Made by a program: the position numbers and the translations under genes
DNA from: Cotesia glomerata
Taxonomy: Eukaryota > Arthropoda > Insecta > Hymenoptera > Braconidae
NCBI RefSeq assembly: GCF_020080835.1
Contig: NC_058166.1
Span: 5,332,001-5,396,000 of the forward strand
Direction of reading: 5' to 3'
Length of the DNA: 64,000 bases
The notes under the pieces: model-generated
The model's database searches: none
What the model was told of the DNA's origin: nothing
The model's input: the letters and a program-made list of their open reading frames with translations, nothing else
In this document: positions 44,938 through 56,266 of the stretch, piece after piece
How the letters are laid out: each line of letters starts with the position of its first letter
How positions within the stretch are numbered: position 1 is the first letter of the stretch

Positions 44938-45548
44938 GTTGACCGTGCAGGCCAACCCTAGAACTTCCTGCTAAGTTTGCATTTCAAGCACCTTAAAATG
45001 TATTTTTTCATTAATATTTGAGCTTTTGACATTTTGCGCTCAAAGCGCAGTTTTTCAGATTTTGAGCTTCTCGAGCTCCAAATGTATTTATTAAACAACT
45101 GTAACTTTTGAATGTGTCGTTCGATTTTCATTTTAAAAACAGCATTCGACGACGTTTTTAAGCAAAAAAATGTATACATGGTTTCATTATGATTTTTTCG
45201 TACGCTTTAAGGTTATTTTTAAAAAACATAAAAATTCAAACTTTTCTTTTAATTTCTTCGGAATGGCTTGATGAATTAACTCTCAAATCTAATCAGATCT
45301 ACGTTTTGATAGACCCTTTCGAATGACGTATCGTAGAATTCAATCGGTTGATTCATTTTTGAGAAACCATAGGACAAAAATTTATTGACACACACACACA
45401 CGGCCGGACACCTCGGTGGGAATGATCAGAATGGCTTCCTGGGACCTTAAAACGTGGATATCCGGTGAAAACTCGACTTTTAACAATCGGACCGAAATCA
45501 ATAACTTTCCATTATTAAAAATTTTCAATTTTCTTAGCGGGAAGTTAA
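44938..45548 (-). repeat. Family B repeat, diverged copy
   Basis: Starts, on the minus strand, from AACTTCCCGCTAAGAAAATT at 45548 and ends with the decayed GGTCAACC equivalent at 44940. Only a short CA run (45388-45402) is left at the microsatellite position. Confidence 0.75.
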
Positions 45549-45769
45549 AAATATATATTTATATGAAATATCGTGAATACAGTTGCCATTTCTCACGCAA
45601 ACATACGTAGATGTACTTATTTTTATTTTGTTGGTAACTTTTTTTAAAAAACTAAAATGTTGAGTAGCTAACTTCAGGGTGTCGGTTTTTCGTGACGGTG
45701 TGCGCGCGCATCACAAAAATTTAGCCTCATTATTTTTGCCTAACGCGCCAAAAGAAGTATAACTTTAAA

Positions 45770-46112
45770 AACATCTTTTGTTTCCACTTTTTTTGCAATT
45801 ACTCAAAATCTACCCGTCCGAATTGGTTCTAACTTACAGGAAATCTAAGTTTGATGAAGTTCTTTCGAATGACACCAACTGCTATCAAATCGGTCAAGTC
45901 GTTTAGAAGTTATAAGAGGTTTACATACATACACATACATACATCCATACACACACACACAGCCGCACGGACACCATCGCGGGAATAGTCAGGAAAGCTT
46001 CTTAGGACTTGAAAACGTCGAGATATGTTGAAACCTCGATTTTCGCAAAACGGGATAAAACCAATAACTTCCCGATTTTTCGAAAATCATTGATTTTCTT
46101 AGCAGAAAGTCA
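45770..46112 (-). repeat. Family B repeat, 5' part only
   Basis: Minus strand, from GACTTTCTGCTAAGAAAATC at 46112 through GGGAAGTTATTGG and the ACACACACACACAG tract (45947-45960) to about 45770, where similarity stops. Confidence 0.7.
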
Positions 46113-46979
46113 AAAAAGGGAGTGACTATTGATACGATTATCTGAACATTAATTATCTTTTATTTATGATAATCGTATTGATAATTTATTTTTATTTGTA
46201 CGATCAATTTAAAATATTTTTGAAGTGAAACTTCTTTATCGACGTATGAGAGAAATTTTATAGCAATGTAAAAAAAAATCGTCACGATTTTTGGTTACGC
46301 GCCATGTTGTTTTTTTTTTTTTTTTTTTTTTTATCAAAATTAGTATAGGGACCGAGCGTCTAGACTGTCACGCCAACTGATGATAAAAATTGTAAGCTAA
46401 TGAGCAAAAATATTTAACTCTAACATGTGATTTAATTTTGATTTATTTTTTATATAAATAAATATGAATATTAAAGTTCGTTATATAAATTTTGTAAACT
46501 GATTAACTAATTTTTAGATTAAATACTGGCATAGTCTAAATAATGACAACAATGGTAATTACGATGCGATCAGAATTAATGAAATACAATAATTATAATA
46601 AGAGCAATGATAAAATAAATTACTCATATTATTTGTATGCATCTCTATAATACTAAAATAGCTTTAATTTAATAGGGAAAAAATTTTTTTTCTTAAGCCT
46701 TATCTACCCAATTTCTGTGAAGTTGTAAATAGTAGAAAAATGATACGTCATAAAGAAGTTTTACTTCTTACCTGTGTACTCTGGTATACACACATATTTT
46801 TTTTTTTTTTAAACACATATTCATTATTATTTTTAAGCCAATCGTTTGACTGAACCATCTTGCTTCCACTGAAGGTAATAATACGATTAATTAATGGTTG
46901 ATTGATTAGTAATCTTATTTTTTTATGATCATATTATTGTTATAAGTATTATTTAACATAGGCCTTGTCAAATTTTTTT
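46113..46979. other. AT-rich stretch between family B copies
   Basis: No gene or recognised repeat. It contains a long T-run (46309-46332) and AT-rich single-copy-looking sequence. Confidence 0.4.
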
Positions 46980-47126
46980 CTTCCCACTAAGAAAATTGAA
47001 AATTTTCAAAAATCGGGAAGTTATTGGTTTTACCCTGTATTGCGAAAATTGAATTTTCATCAGATCTCAACGCTTAAAGGTCACATTAAGCTTCCCTGAC
47101 TCTTCCCGCGATGGTGTCCGTGCGGC

Positions 47127-47172
<46 letters not shown>

Positions 47173-47875
47173 CCTCTTATAACTTTTAAACGGCTCTGTC
47201 GATCGGATCGAAATAGGTGGCGATCCAAAGAATATCATTGCCATTAAATTTCGTCAAAATTTGAATCGATTAGATTCGCTACATTTTGAGAAATCTCAAA
47301 AATGAAATTTTCAAAAAATGGTTTTTTGGAATAACTTCTCAATGGCTCTACCGATCAATTCCAAAAACTAATCCACTTTTAAATTTGAAAAACTACGTCG
47401 ATTGCCACCAGTCCTGTCAAAATCAGTTAATTCGTTCAAGAATTATCAAGCACGAAAAATTTTGAAAAAAGTATATTTTCACATAACTTCGACATTTCTT
47501 TTTGATCGTTTTTGATGAAATAGAATAATTATTAGAGCCTAAAAAACCACATCGATCGCCACCAAGAACGTGGAAAATGGTTGATTAGTTCGTGAGTTAT
47601 CGTTGTCAAAAAAATTCGGAAAAAATAAATTTTTCAAATTTCTCTAATATTTTCGGTTCGATCAGTTAGTGTTCAAAAGTATATTATAGCATTGAAAAAA
47701 CTACGTGGAATACGGCCAACCACGTGAAAATCAGTTTATTCATTCAGAAATTATGGCAGTTTGAAAATTCGAAAAATACTGTGCTTTATACTCAAAGAGC
47801 TCGAAATAACTTACAAATTATATTTTTGAACTCGACGAGCTCAAAAACGTCATAAGTGCAATTTTAAGGGCTTAG
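46980..47875 (+). repeat. Family B repeat, 3'-truncated copy with (GT)n
   Basis: From TTCCCACTAAGAAAATTGAA, with the GT tract at 47130-47168 and the usual modules, to GCAATTTTAAGGGCTTAGAT, where it breaks off before the terminal GGGAAGTTGCAGGG block. Confidence 0.85.
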
Positions 47876-48174
47876 ATATTAGTCTAGTCAACAAGTTCAA
47901 AAACGTGAAAAATAGAGATAAAGGTCCTAAAAATATGAGCGATGGCTCATTCGATTCGGAATCACCTCTAGAAAAATGTTTTTGAAGGATTTTGGTGCAG
48001 GTAAAAAATTGCAATTGTTATTAACAAAATAAGATGAAAAAAAATAATATTTCGTTTTTTGTTAATAACTCGAAAAATATTAACATTCAAGCAATTTTGA
48101 AAAAAGCTCGTTAAAGAGGAGGAAATCTCCAATAAAAAAGTCCTAACTCCCGGAACTCTATCTCCATTATTTAT

Positions 48175-49235
48175 AATCCGAACAAAAATAGTTTCACTGT
48201 AAAAAAATCGCGCCAAGTCCACGTTCATAGAACTATTAAGAAAAAAAAATTTTTTTTTTTCTTTACAAAAATATATAAAATTAAAAAATCCAAGTAACCG
48301 ATATGATTGTTTATGATTTTCGGAAATTAAAAAAAATTTCGTTACAAATTTAAAAATTAAAAAAAAAAATTTGGAACGTATTTAGTGTGCGCGGTTGCAA
48401 AATATTTTACTTTTAATGAAATTCGTAAACTCTATTTACTAGGACTTTAAAAAAATTGAAATACACAATGACGCACACCAAGAACGTTCCAAAATTTTTT
48501 TCTTAATTTTTAAATTTATAAAACAATTTTTTTTAATTTCCGAAAATCATAAACAATCATATCGGTTACTTGGATTTTTTTATTTTTTTATTTTATATAT
48601 TTTTGTAGAGAAAAAAACAAATTTTTTTTTCTTAATAGTCTTATGAACGTGGACTTGGCGCGATTTTTTTACAGTGAAACTGTTTTTGTTCGGATTTTAG
48701 TATTTTTTGTAATTATAATAAAAATGTACAATTGGTACCAACTTAAATCTCGCGTTGGTTGCATTTTTTATAGCAAACTATCCCCTTGAAACTACAGTTT
48801 ATGTAAAAATAATTCCAGCGCACCCTAGGGTGTAGATGCAAGCTGTGAAATATCTTTTTTTAACTGAAGTTTCCCATCTAATGAAGGATTACTATGCATT
48901 CTCGAATTATTTAGTCTGTGGCAGATCACTTTGCCCATCGAAAAAAAGTCAGGATAGAAATTTTTGCGTTGCTATAGTTTGTGCTGATTAAATTTAGTAA
49001 TTTCAAGTAGATTAATTGTTATAAGTGAATATAATTAATTAATAACAGTCAAATTAAGTATGAATTACTGTTATAATATACAATTTAGGAAAAAAAGTAC
49101 CGTAGAATTAAATAAAATTTTGCAACGTCAAAATACCGTTCTGCTTACAGTAAACACTGTCGGTAGTCTGGCGCTCCGTTTACAGTAGATTTGAACGGAA
49201 CTTGACGCTAGATTCTACCGAATCTGTGGATTTTA
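48175..49235 (+). repeat. Family A inverted-repeat element, second full copy
   Basis: The same element as at 4548-5619, turned round: short arm (48175-48372, minus sense), loop (48373-48490) and long unit (48491-49235, plus sense). The loop is reversed relative to the other copy, as expected if the whole element is inverted. Identical end points in both copies define the element. Confidence 0.8.
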
Positions 49236-49500
49236 ATTTGACGTTGAAAATAAGGCTCCGCGCAGCTGTTACGGCATGCGCGCGCCGCCGCTAAAGAGAA
49301 TTCAGCAATAAAAATAATTTTTTTATAACATAAAATGTGATTTTAAAAATTTGAAAAAATTCTAGTATCTTCTTAACATTTGAAAGAATCGAGCCCTGAA
49401 GAAAGAAAAGTTTAATCACCATTTTTCAAAAAGTTATTCAATTGTTAACTAACAAATTTTTTCCCATATCCATTTCCCATAATACTTTTTAATACCATAC

Positions 49501-49566
49501 TAAGGTAAAAGCCCCAATATATGATCATGTACCAGTATATGATCTTATATTGGGGCTTTTACCTTA
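49501..49566. repeat. 66-bp palindromic insertion in the left arm
   Basis: TAAGGTAAAAGCCCCAATAT is mirrored by ATATTGGGGCTTTTACCTTA. The right arm lacks it (TACCATACGATACGG there), so it inserted after the arms formed, or was lost from one arm. The TA at each end would fit a TA target, but this is not proven. Confidence 0.75.
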
Positions 49567-50353
49567 TACGGTAATTATAGCGCCTACTTGATTTGTCAAT
49601 TAAAAAATTGATATATCTTTTAAACTATTAGAGATACGATAACGGACATTCAAGTCTTTTTTATAGAGAATGAATTTTTCTTTCAGATGAATTTAAGATC
49701 AAGTTTGTATCTATTCTTTATCAGCTATTAGTGCATTTTTTTATAAAAATTCTGTATTTTTTTTTACTTTTTCGTATCTTTTGTGATCTTTAACTTGTTA
49801 AATTATGCAGATACAGCAAAAAACCTGAAAACAATTTTGTTCAGCGATAAATTCCCTAACAAATTATAAATTAATCATATTTTTATTGCTAATTGTTTAA
49901 ATAATATACTAACTGTGTTTGGTGTTCATTTGACTGGAGTTCCGTTTAATATAAATGTATTCTATTTTATTATGTAAAAAATCAAAATTATTTTTGTGTA
50001 TATTATTTAAAATTGTTTCCGTTATATACTAAACAGTTCAATAGACTTTTCGTCAAGATTCTACTTATTTTTTTTAATTTTCATTCCAAATTTCTTTTTT
50101 TTTTATTTTATACTATTTCAATAATCTATTCGAATGATAACTTTTTTTCGGTCAAAGCATATAAGATTTTTTATAATAATGAATTAAGGTGCTTGAATAA
50201 TAATAAAATTTATTTGATTACATTTATTTTTTTTATTTTTATCCTTTACAGTATTGCAAATTGTTTTTACGGTTTTTATTTTATATTTGAAGTTTTCTTC
50301 CTTTTTTTTAAAGGAGAAATTTATGAAGTACTTGGCTCAACAACGTTAGAAGT

Positions 50354-50521
50354 CTAAGAGACTTCCACCGTTTCTTCAACTGCATGATCTTCCATTTGAT
50401 ATTCTGCTCCTTCTTCTTCTTCTTCTTCTTCTGAATCAGTATCCTCTATTCCAACGATTGATCGTTTGAATCTTTCATAAGCTAATCGTTTTGTATTTCG
50501 CTTTTTTAACTCTATTTCCGA
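50354..50521 (-). CDS. Small acidic reading frame in the inverted-repeat spacer (unknown)
   Basis: On the minus strand, an open frame of 56 codons enters from the right arm and ends at TAG (50354). It encodes LLSEIELKKRNTKRLAYERF, then KRSIVGIEDTDS, a run of six or more Glu, and ends VEETVEVS. A basic helical segment followed by an acidic tail looks like protein rather than chance AT-rich sequence. No start codon is visible and no family is recognised. It may be the last piece of a lost transposon protein. The (TTC)n run at 50409-50431 encodes the Glu tract. Confidence 0.4.
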   Translation of the reverse strand, partial: SEIELKKRNTKRLAYERFKRSIVGIEDTDSEEEEEEEGAEYQMEDHAVEETVEVS

Positions 50522-51848
50522 CAATAAATGTAATCGAATAAATTTTATTATTATTCAAGCACCTTAATTCATTATTATAAAAAATCTTATATGCTTTGAC
50601 CGAAAAAAAGTTATTGTTCGAATAGATTATTGAAATAGTATAAAATAAAAAAAAAGAAATTTGGAATGAAAATTAAAAAAAAAATAAGTAGAATCTTGAC
50701 GAAAAGTCTATTGAACTGTTTAGTATATAACGGAAACAATTTTAAACAATATACACAAAAAGAATTTTGATTTTTTACATAATAAAATAGAATACATTTA
50801 TATTAAACGGAACACCAGTCAAATGAACACCAAACACAGTAAGTATGTTATTTAAACAATTAGCAATAAAAATATGATTAATGAATAACTTGTTAGGGAA
50901 TTTATCGCTTAACAAAATTGTTTAAGGTTTTTTGCTGTATCTGCATAATTTAACAAGTTAAAGATCACAAAAGATACGAAAAAGTAAAAAAAAATACAGA
51001 ATTTTTATAAAAAAATGCACTAATAGCTAATAAACAATAGATACAAACTTGATCTTAAATTCATCTGAAAGAGATATTCATTCTCTATAAAAAAGACTTG
51101 AATGTCCTTTATCGTATCTCTAATAGTTTAAAAGATATATCAATTTTTTAATTGACAAGTCAAGTAGGCGCTATAATTACCGTATCGTATGGTATTAAAA
51201 AGTATTGTAATAAATGAAAAAAAAAATTTTTTTGCACTTTTTTATATATAGCTATTTTATAATTTTTTTCTGCTTCAGAAAAAAAATATAAGGTTGGTCA
51301 ATATTTGTTTATAACAAATTGTTAAACTAATAAACAATTAAATAATTAATAAAAAAATTTTTTTTTGCCAAACTATTTAGAAGTATAAATTATGATTTTT
51401 AAAAGCAAAATTTTTTCTTATCTAATTATTTAAACAATTGAAATATAAAAAAATCGTTTTTAAACAATTAAACATTAAAATTAAACAATTAAACATTATA
51501 ATTATCAAGATGGCCGCACTGAGTGGAAGTGAGTAAAAGTATCTCTCCAGTCTTTACCATTTTGTTATTCACCTAGTGAGTCATTTATTTATTTATTTTA
51601 TTTTATTTTATTGAAGACATTCGGCCCTAGAACTGACGTTCCCTAAAGGCCGTAGATATTTAATAGTATTATTACATAGTGAGTAAGTACTTTGAATACA
51701 AAATTATAAAGTAATTTGAATACAAAATTAAAAAGTAATTTGAATACAAAATTAAATAGTAATCTGAATACAAAATTAGAAACCATTTTGAATAACATTT
51801 TAATCATATAAGTAAATGAACATTTATTATTATTATTGACTCTCTAGT

Positions 51849-54692
51849 TCAAATGTCTTTATCAAAAATTAATTTGTAACACAACGTCTGAAACTCAGCT
51901 GAAGAATTCACGGCCACAAGATCACTCGGTAACTGATTCCATTCCCTCACTGCAGTCAACAAGAATGAATTTTCATAGGCAACAGTCCTACAGGCAGGCT
52001 GATGCAGAACTTGATTTCTACGCTCAGCACGACCCCTGACATCAAGCAATATTTTGAAATTCGAATGCAACAACTTATGATGCTGCATATTTAGCATTTT
52101 ATACACCAGACTCAAAATTAGAAACTCACGCCTACTTCGGAGCGTCAACCATCCAAGTCTCCTCCTGTAAGGTGTTATGTGCTCAAACCGCCGAGCTCCA
52201 AATATGAATCTGATGCAAGCATTGAACTTCCGCTGGAGCCTAAGTTGCAAAGTCCCCGAAATATTTGTAAATACAGCACTGCAATAATCAAATATAGGCA
52301 ATATCAGAGCAGCAACTAGTCTTCTCCGCATTGAAGCACTTAGCACCTTACTGTTCATTTTCAATCGAGCAAGACAACTCATCGCTTGTTGGCTAGTAGA
52401 TACCACTTGGTCATGCCAAGACAAAGTACTGTCTAAGAGAACACCAAGATACTTGACAGTGGAGACATAGACAACAGGCACTCCATTTACGAGCACACTA
52501 GGTGCATTCTGACAAATTGGACTGCTAACATGTTGCCGACTGCCGAAAATAGCAGCTTTTGTCTTAGCCTCATTAAGTTTGAGCCGATTGTGACGGCACC
52601 AATCTTCAATTTTCACAATCGTAGCGTTCAGCCCATCCACTGCCTGTCCAATTCCTTCCATTTTGCTAATAACATAGATCACTAGATCATCAGCATAAAA
52701 TATATGCTTACAGTCTATCACAGAACCAAGCTCCGAAACAAACAGTGCATACAGCAGCGGTCCAAGCACACTCCCCTGAGGCACTCCACTAGTCAGCTCT
52801 TTCCATGACGAGACATTATCCTCATTTTTTACCGCCTGACGCCTGCACGTCAAATACGAATGAAACCACCTTAGTGCACTCTCTGAAAGGTTCAGTTCTC
52901 GTAGCTTCATCAGTAGTAGCAAATGATCAACACTATCAAATGCTTTTGTAAAGTCAAAAAACACTGCAGTAGTAATTAACCGCTCATCGATTCCAGCACG
53001 TATATCGTCACATAATCGAAGCAATGCCGTTTGCGTACTCATTCCCTCACGAAACCCAGTTTGACAAGGATCTAATAAGTTATTAGCCGTAACATAGCAG
53101 ACTAATTGTTCATAGACACAGCGCTCAAGCACCTTTGATAACGAACACAGAATGGAAATTGGTCTGTAGTCACTGAAATGCTCTGGCGATTTCGCCTTCG
53201 GTATCGGAATAACAAATGTATCTTTCCACTGCTTCGGAAACTCTGATGACACCAATGACGCATTGAGCAAGTCCACAATCGATTGCAAACAAAATGGCAG
53301 TAATAGCTTATAGTACCCAATTGGAATCCCATCCGGCCCAACCGCACCTGTGCTAATGCGTTTTAAGTTCTTTTCAACATCACTAATAGTAATCTCAACA
53401 AAAGTAAACTGCTGATCACCATCGCCACACATGCACGCCGCCAGCAGCAAATCATCGCTTACACAACTGCCACCAATTGACACAAAATAATCATTGAGTC
53501 CTTCAACATCAAGATTTAACGGATTTACAGATGACTTAGTTTTGAGAAGCCCAAGCCGCCTGAAATCATTCCAAATTGCCTTCGGACTTCCATGAAGTTC
53601 TAGCCTCGATTTTAAATAATCCTTCTTGGCAGCCAAAATCCTTCGTCTAACTAGACGACGCACATTGGAAAACTCAGCATACGCATACCCAGTTCTTTTG
53701 AAAATTCTATACAACTTATTCCTTCTGCTTTGGAGATCACGTATGTCGTCATTAAGCCACGGAGCTGGTAACCTAGAAACTTTGATTGTACGCTCAGGAG
53801 CAATTGAGTCCAAAACTCGACAAATACCACCATTCAGAGTAGTAACCGACTCATCCAATGTCTTATAACGATCAAACATCGGTAGCTCAGTTTCTAACAC
53901 TTGGGCCTCAATGGCTTCCGGGGTGATTAGCTTCCAACTGCGACACTTAATTGTCTTTGCCTGCTGCTTTGTCATATCAAAATTCACATTCACCGATATC
54001 ACATCATGTCCTGACAAAAAAGGCACATCTGACTGAGCTGAAGAAATAACCGCTGCTTGGTCACTCACAATGCAATGATCAATCCACGTGTCCGATGTCG
54101 CCGTATGATGCGTAGCAGCATAGGGAACCAAATACAAATCATGCATGCTGCAGAAGTCCCTCAGACACTTGGACTCATAAGAATCCGTCAACATGTTAAT
54201 ATTTAAATCACCAATAATCACAATGTTGTTGTAAAAAGGCAGCAGCTGATCAAAGTCTTGCTCAAAAGCATCAAACAATGCCGCTCGCGGCGGTCGGTAA
54301 ATAACACAAACTAATATCTTTCTGCTGTTATCAGCCAGTAATTCAACAGCAATATATTCCAATTCAAAATCTGATAAGTTCGATGAGCATGCCACTACCC
54401 TCGAAGACAATGTATTCTTCACAAACAATGCAACACCACCCCCATGACGCAGCCTCCTGTCATTTCTATGTAACCGAAAGCTTGGCAGATTAATCTGAGC
54501 ATCAACAATATTCGCATTGAACCAAGTCTCAGACACAGCAATAACATCCGAAAAATCAGATCTAAATTGTTCTTGAAATTCATCAACATGAGGCACAAGT
54601 GATTGAGCATTAAGGTGACATAGTTTTAAATAATTAGGTACACTCGGAATTACAGTTGAGACAACACGTTGTGGAGAGTCAATATGTTCACG
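51849..54692 (-). CDS. Endonuclease-reverse transcriptase (ORF2), CR1/Jockey group
   Basis: An open frame with no internal stop, directly after the ORF1 TAA. The protein start is around LKLCHLNAQSLVPHVDEF. APE-type endonuclease: SETWFN, VIYRPPRA, IIGDLNINM, SGHDVIS. Reverse transcriptase: FSDYRPISILCSLSKVLERC, TAVFFDFTKAFDSVDHLLLL, SGVPQGSVLGPLLYALFV, FYADDLVIYV. All catalytic residues look intact, about 915 residues from the first internal GTG. No ATG precedes the endonuclease motifs, so how translation would begin is unclear: reinitiation, readthrough of the TAA, or a lost start codon. Confidence 0.85.
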   Translation of the reverse strand, partial: REHIDSPQRVVSTVIPSVPNYLKLCHLNAQSLVPHVDEFQEQFRSDFSDVIAVSETWFNANIVDAQINLPSFRLHRNDRRLRHGGGVALFVKNTLSSRVVACSSNLSDFELEYIAVELLADNSRKILVCVIYRPPRAALFDAFEQDFDQLLPFYNNIVIIGDLNINMLTDSYESKCLRDFCSMHDLYLVPYAATHHTATSDTWIDHCIVSDQAAVISSAQSDVPFLSGHDVISVNVNFDMTKQQAKTIKCRSWKLITPEAIEAQVLETELPMFDRYKTLDESVTTLNGGICRVLDSIAPERTIKVSRLPAPWLNDDIRDLQSRRNKLYRIFKRTGYAYAEFSNVRRLVRRRILAAKKDYLKSRLELHGSPKAIWNDFRRLGLLKTKSSVNPLNLDVEGLNDYFVSIGGSCVSDDLLLAACMCGDGDQQFTFVEITISDVEKNLKRISTGAVGPDGIPIGYYKLLLPFCLQSIVDLLNASLVSSEFPKQWKDTFVIPIPKAKSPEHFSDYRPISILCSLSKVLERCVYEQLVCYVTANNLLDPCQTGFREGMSTQTALLRLCDDIRAGIDERLITTAVFFDFTKAFDSVDHLLLLMKLRELNLSESALRWFHSYLTCRRQAVKNEDNVSSWKELTSGVPQGSVLGPLLYALFVSELGSVIDCKHIFYADDLVIYVISKMEGIGQAVDGLNATIVKIEDWCRHNRLKLNEAKTKAAIFGSRQHVSSPICQNAPSVLVNGVPVVYVSTVKYLGVLLDSTLSWHDQVVSTSQQAMSCLARLKMNSKVLSASMRRRLVAALILPIFDYCSAVFTNISGTLQLRLQRKFNACIRFIFGARRFEHITPYRRRLGWLTLRSRREFLILSLVYKMLNMQHHKLLHSNFKILLDVRGRAERRNQVLHQPACRTVAYENSFLLTAVREWNQLPSDLVAVNSSAEFQTLCYKLIFDKDI

Positions 54693-55718
54693 TTATGCAG
54701 ACAGCCCCTGAATATGATCAAGGTCCATTGATGGGTACACCTTGACCGGCTCAGACCCAACCTTAGGACGAACACAAACACATGTGTTAGCAATCCAGAT
54801 GTTTCTCTTATCTATTGCTGGATATTTTCCTATCAATGATCGCTTTAGTTTGTACAGCGATTGCGGGTACCTCCTACTAACATAAATAGGCACTCTAGGC
54901 ATGCCTGGAATTATCACATTAGCCGTAAGATCCTTAAGCTTTCTCCTTGCAGCAATAAAACTGTTGACAGTCTATGGCGACTTACACTTGACAACAATCT
55001 CGCGACATCTAGCCCCTGGACCCTTCTTGCCAATTCTGTCCGCATACTGAAACCTATCGCAATTTAAGTCAAGCACACCCATCATAGACCCAAGCCGCAC
55101 AACCATATCAAACAAATCCTCTGATTCAACTTCCTTAAAACCAGAAACAACAAATTGGTCACTGAGTAATGCAGACTCCAACTGAAGCTGACGTATTTCC
55201 ACATTAATGTCAGACGATGCCTTTACTGTACTGCTAACCTGATCCGCAACCTGCTTTATAAAAGCAGCACTATTCGAAGATCCAATGTCTGGCAACCCTC
55301 CTGCCTCAAGCTTCGTGACACGATCATTTAATGTACCGCAGGTATCTTGTAATTTGTCAACACGCTCCGTCAGACCTGTTAATTTTTCATTCATCGTAGT
55401 TAACAAATCTAGCTTGGCATTAATCTGCGCCAGCACTGCAGCAGAGTCCGTAGGTAATGGACAGACCGGACACCTAACTGCTACAAAAGCCTTGGCATCT
55501 ACCTTTGTTTGTAAACAATAACGCACCTTTACACAAAGTGTATGAAACATATGTTTACACGATGCGCCAGTACTCTCAGCTGAAGCAGTGTCACTGATTT
55601 GCCGACAACACAATCCACAGTACTCTACTTTATCTCCAGCTTTATCTTTTTCTTTAGTTTTATCTGTTTTATCTCCAGTCTTATCTTTTTCTTTAGTTTT
55701 ATCTCCAGCCATTTCCAC
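54693..55718 (-). pseudogene. ORF1 of the CR1/Jockey-group element, one internal stop
   Basis: ATG at 55718 starts a Lys/Asp/Thr-rich leader (GDKTKEKDKTGDKTDKTKE), then a RING/PHD-like zinc finger (YCGLCCRQIS, CKHMFHTLC, RCPVCPLP), a coiled coil (MNEKLTGLTERVDKLQDTC) and an RNA-binding-like domain (DQFVVSGFKEVES, RCREIVVKCKS). A TAG at 54972-54974 interrupts; the frame then continues (TVNSFIAARRKLKDLTANVI) to TAA at 54693. One point change explains the stop. The product would bind element RNA. Confidence 0.8.
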
Positions 55719-56266
55719 AAGAGGGCAGCCGGATCTCAGATAACCAGATTAAATGCCAAAGATGCTAGTACAACAATTATCTAGACCTAACCATAAACTA
55801 GCGAAAACCGAACTACAGCTAGCAATTTATACAGTCAGTCTTAACCAAAACTGAAAACAATATCGATATAATTATGCAATAAAAGCACTTCAGTGTGAAA
55901 TACACTCAAACCACCAGAAAATATCAACTGATGCACAAAAAACTCGAATATCAAGCAGAGCAAACCTCCATACATCCACTCACTATGAAGTCAGAACTAC
56001 ATGTACATGTGTCATTAAGTGTTTGGAGTGTTTATAATTGAGTATAAAAATATTTAAAACATTGTGTGATATAAAACTGTGTCATAAATATCTTTTTTTG
56101 TACCAATTTTTCTTTTTTTTTTTGGCGGTTCTCAGACATAACCAATATTGAGGCGTCAATAATTTTATTATTATTCTCGGTAATACAGTTGATAAATTTC
56201 GGTAATACAACTTGATAAATTTCTTTAGTGTTTTGCTGTCCTCTAACGGCGGGAATATATATTACA

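Larger units (their letters stand above)
49481..51206. repeat. Long inverted repeat with about 685-bp arms
   Basis: The left arm 49481-50228 and the right arm 50522-51206 are near-perfect reverse complements (shared landmarks AATACTTTTTAATACCATAC, GGTAATTATAGCGCCTACTT, AAAGATCACAAAAGATACGA reversed, GGTGCTTGAATAATAATAAA). The only large difference is a 66-bp palindrome in the left arm. Between them is a 293-bp spacer with a small acidic reading frame. Such long inverted termini suggest a DNA transposon or a foldback element, perhaps internally deleted. Class unknown. Confidence 0.85.
51583..55735 (-). mobile_element. CR1/Jockey-group non-LTR retrotransposon (minus strand)
   Basis: Its 3' end is a simple (TAAA/TAAAA)n tail (51583-51620 on the plus strand as TTTATTTTATTTTATT), followed inward by a 3' untranslated region, ORF2 and ORF1. 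The 5' end lies near 55720-55800. The two ORFs are in the same frame, divided by a TAA. It is a different family from the R1-clade copies and is related in layout and tail to the element at 56.2-60.3 kb. Exact clade not resolved. Confidence 0.85.

Noticed and set aside
50013..50357. A 114-codon Phe/Ile-rich frame
   Set aside because: It lies across an arm of the long inverted repeat, is driven by AT content and has no family resemblance.
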